From Bicyclus anynana (taxonomy: Eukaryota > Arthropoda > Insecta > Lepidoptera > Nymphalidae), in assembly GCF_947172395.1 (NCBI RefSeq), contig NC_069099.1, positions 13,831,740-13,895,739 on the forward strand: a stretch of 64,000 nt of DNA, given 5' to 3'. The notes below the pieces were generated by a model. The model ran no database searches. It saw only the letters and a list, made by a program, of their open reading frames with translations, and had not been told where the DNA came from. Positions 63,887 to 64,000 of the stretch are shown here, piece after piece. Position numbers and translations under genes: made by a program. Each line of letters begins with the position of its first letter. Position 1 is the first letter of the stretch.

Positions 63887-64000
63887 TTACTTAAATTGCG
63901 CAAGGGCCTTTGTGTACATATCTAAGCGCGCGGTCATGTTGAAGTTCCATTTATCTTTTATTTGCCGACACAAATTCAAATCAACTTCTACAATGAGCAA
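63887..64000 (-). CDS. C-terminal exon of an unidentified gene, cut by the window edge
   Basis: The minus strand is open from the window edge for 37 codons and ends ...NFNMTARLDMYTKALAQFK, TAA at 63889-63887. A possible acceptor (CATTGTAG, with the exon starting at about 63988) would begin the exon inside the window. The polyadenylation signal AATAAA follows immediately (63886-63881). The amphipathic, charged sequence looks like genuine protein, but I do not recognise it. Confidence 0.55.
   Translation of the reverse strand: MLIVEVDLNLCRQIKDKWNFNMTARLDMYTKALAQFK

Overview
The window is eukaryotic nuclear DNA, most likely from a moth or butterfly (Lepidoptera). Genes have short exons separated by GT-AG introns, and the DNA between exons is AT-rich. 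The background is a typical lepidopteran repeat load: tRNA-derived SINEs, A-to-T-inserted Helitron fragments ending in CTAG, RTE-type LINE tails and many foldback MITEs. I found no bacterial-style operons, CRISPR arrays or rRNA. Gene structures below were built by hand from splice motifs, reading-frame continuity and protein-family knowledge; no database search was run.

Layout, left to right. (1) 1-1713 (+): last exons of an unidentified Gln/Asn/Pro-rich protein. (2) 3411-5489 (+): three-exon, divergent, short V-ATPase subunit D paralogue. (3) 6875-7114 (+): a probable terminal exon of an unidentified gene. (4) 8058-10524 (-): unidentified four-exon 190-residue protein, head to head with (5) NDUFA13 (complex I, 10928-13008, +). 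(6) HACD3-type 3-hydroxyacyl-CoA dehydratase (16455-24507, -), head to head with (7) a ten-exon phosphatidylinositol 5-phosphate 4-kinase (25110-48231, +). (8) PSMB3, proteasome beta-3 (61175-63375, -). (9) 63887-64000 (-): last exon of an unidentified gene. The recognised genes are housekeeping (respiration, very-long-chain fatty acid elongation, phosphoinositide signalling, proteolysis) and form no shared pathway. The two head-to-head pairs, with 403 and 602 bp between start codons, probably share promoters.

Mobile DNA accounts for the most striking structure. Intron 7 of the PIP4K gene holds a complete Ty3/gypsy retrotransposon (39081-46566, antisense to the host gene). It has two 1047-bp LTRs that look identical, an ATAG target duplication, open gag and pol frames, and a canonical -1 slippery heptamer just before the gag stop. 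Between PIP4K and PSMB3 a 5'-truncated CR1/Jockey-group LINE (57063-60846) with long intact ORFs is inserted inside a tRNA-derived SINE. Its ORF2 has no start codon where the stop/start junction would be expected. Dozens of foldback elements, several nested, fill the introns and intergenic stretches.

The best candidates for a second look are: a partial tandem copy of PIP4K exon 7 carrying an in-frame stop; the short V-ATPase D paralogue; the unidentified gene sharing the NDUFA13 promoter; the frameshift site and freshness of the gypsy element; a perfect 24-bp hairpin at 50272; and a TTAA-flanked MITE family present twice. I did not see a wholly new biological system.
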